Shown: piece after piece, positions 63,781 through 64,000 of the stretch | Layout: each line of letters begins with the position of its first letter | How positions within the stretch are numbered: the stretch's first letter is position 1 | NCBI RefSeq assembly: GCF_902459465.1 | Contig: NC_047081.1 | Span: 1,860,001-1,924,000 of the forward strand | Length of the DNA stretch: 64,000 nucleotides | Source of the DNA: Asterias rubens | Lineage: Eukaryota; Echinodermata; Asteroidea; Forcipulatida; Asteriidae | Direction of reading: 5' to 3' | Translations under genes and position numbers: made by a program | The notes under the pieces: generated by a model | What the model was told of the DNA's origin: nothing | What the model saw: only the letters and a program-made list of their open reading frames with translations | Databases searched by the model: none

Positions 63781-64000
63781 ATTTACATGTTGTACCAGTT
63801 TAGGGGTGATAATTGCTGTATGCACAGATGCATGGCTGGGGTGTTGCAGTAACAATCATGTAGTATTCATGAATGAATGCTAGCAGTATGAGTCATGTAC
63901 TCCTGGCTAGCTATGTTTACCAGTCATGTTGACTTCCTGCTCTGTGCTGCACATGGCATTATAATAAACAATGCTCTCTGCACCAGCAATCTGTTGACCA
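63781..64000. other. Window end, no feature seen
   Basis: Unique-looking AT-rich sequence with repeated CAGTCATGT/AATCATGTA-like words; nothing assigned. Confidence 0.3.

Overview
This is a eukaryotic nuclear window. The genes are intron-rich with clean GT-AG junctions, intergenic DNA is AT-rich, and it is crowded with short inverted-repeat elements and tRNA-derived SINEs. A two-exon Nodal gene together with the style of the repeats points to a deuterostome invertebrate, most likely an echinoderm and probably a sea star; the species cannot be read from the sequence.

Layout. (1) 1.2-4.7 kb, minus: Nodal, a TGF-beta ligand, complete in two exons. (2) 7.4-16.9 kb, plus: germ cell-less (GMCL1), 16 coding exons, head-to-head with Nodal across about 2.7 kb. 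(3) 20.0-32.5 kb, minus: a cyclic-nucleotide-binding-domain protein of CNBD2 type, 12 coding exons, tail-to-tail with GMCL1. (4) 35.7-47.7 kb, plus: WAPL, the cohesin release factor, 15 coding exons after a non-coding first exon. (5) 52.4-54.1 kb, plus: eIF4E-binding protein (4E-BP), 3 exons. (6) 58.1 kb: an intact tRNA-Thr(UGU). (7) 58.8 kb onward, plus: the 5' end of an unrecognised gene that runs off the window. I assembled each gene model by hand; every splice phase closes, giving proteins of 488, 489, 407, 1029 and 117 residues.

The genes do not form a pathway. They are independent regulators (embryonic signalling, ubiquitin-ligase adaptor, cyclic-nucleotide sensing, cohesin dynamics, translational control) set in repeat-rich DNA. 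Introns and spacers carry many copies of at least ten short repeat families. Several families begin TTAAAG and end CTTTAA, which suggests TTAA-targeting DNA transposons, and several copies are nested one inside another.

I found no clearly new multi-gene system. The points most worth a second look are: a perfect TISU/YY1-type element upstream of GMCL1 with partial matches at two other gene starts; four 94-bp repeats each carrying a decoy splice acceptor before GMCL1 exon 12; a frame-breaking 13-nt microexon candidate in the same intron; a fully datable transposon-in-transposon insertion; MITEs carrying CTCF-like motifs; tandem RRxS phosphosite motifs inside a split second cNBD of the CNBD2-like protein; and changed short linear motifs in WAPL (FSF for FGF) and 4E-BP (KEIP for RAIP).
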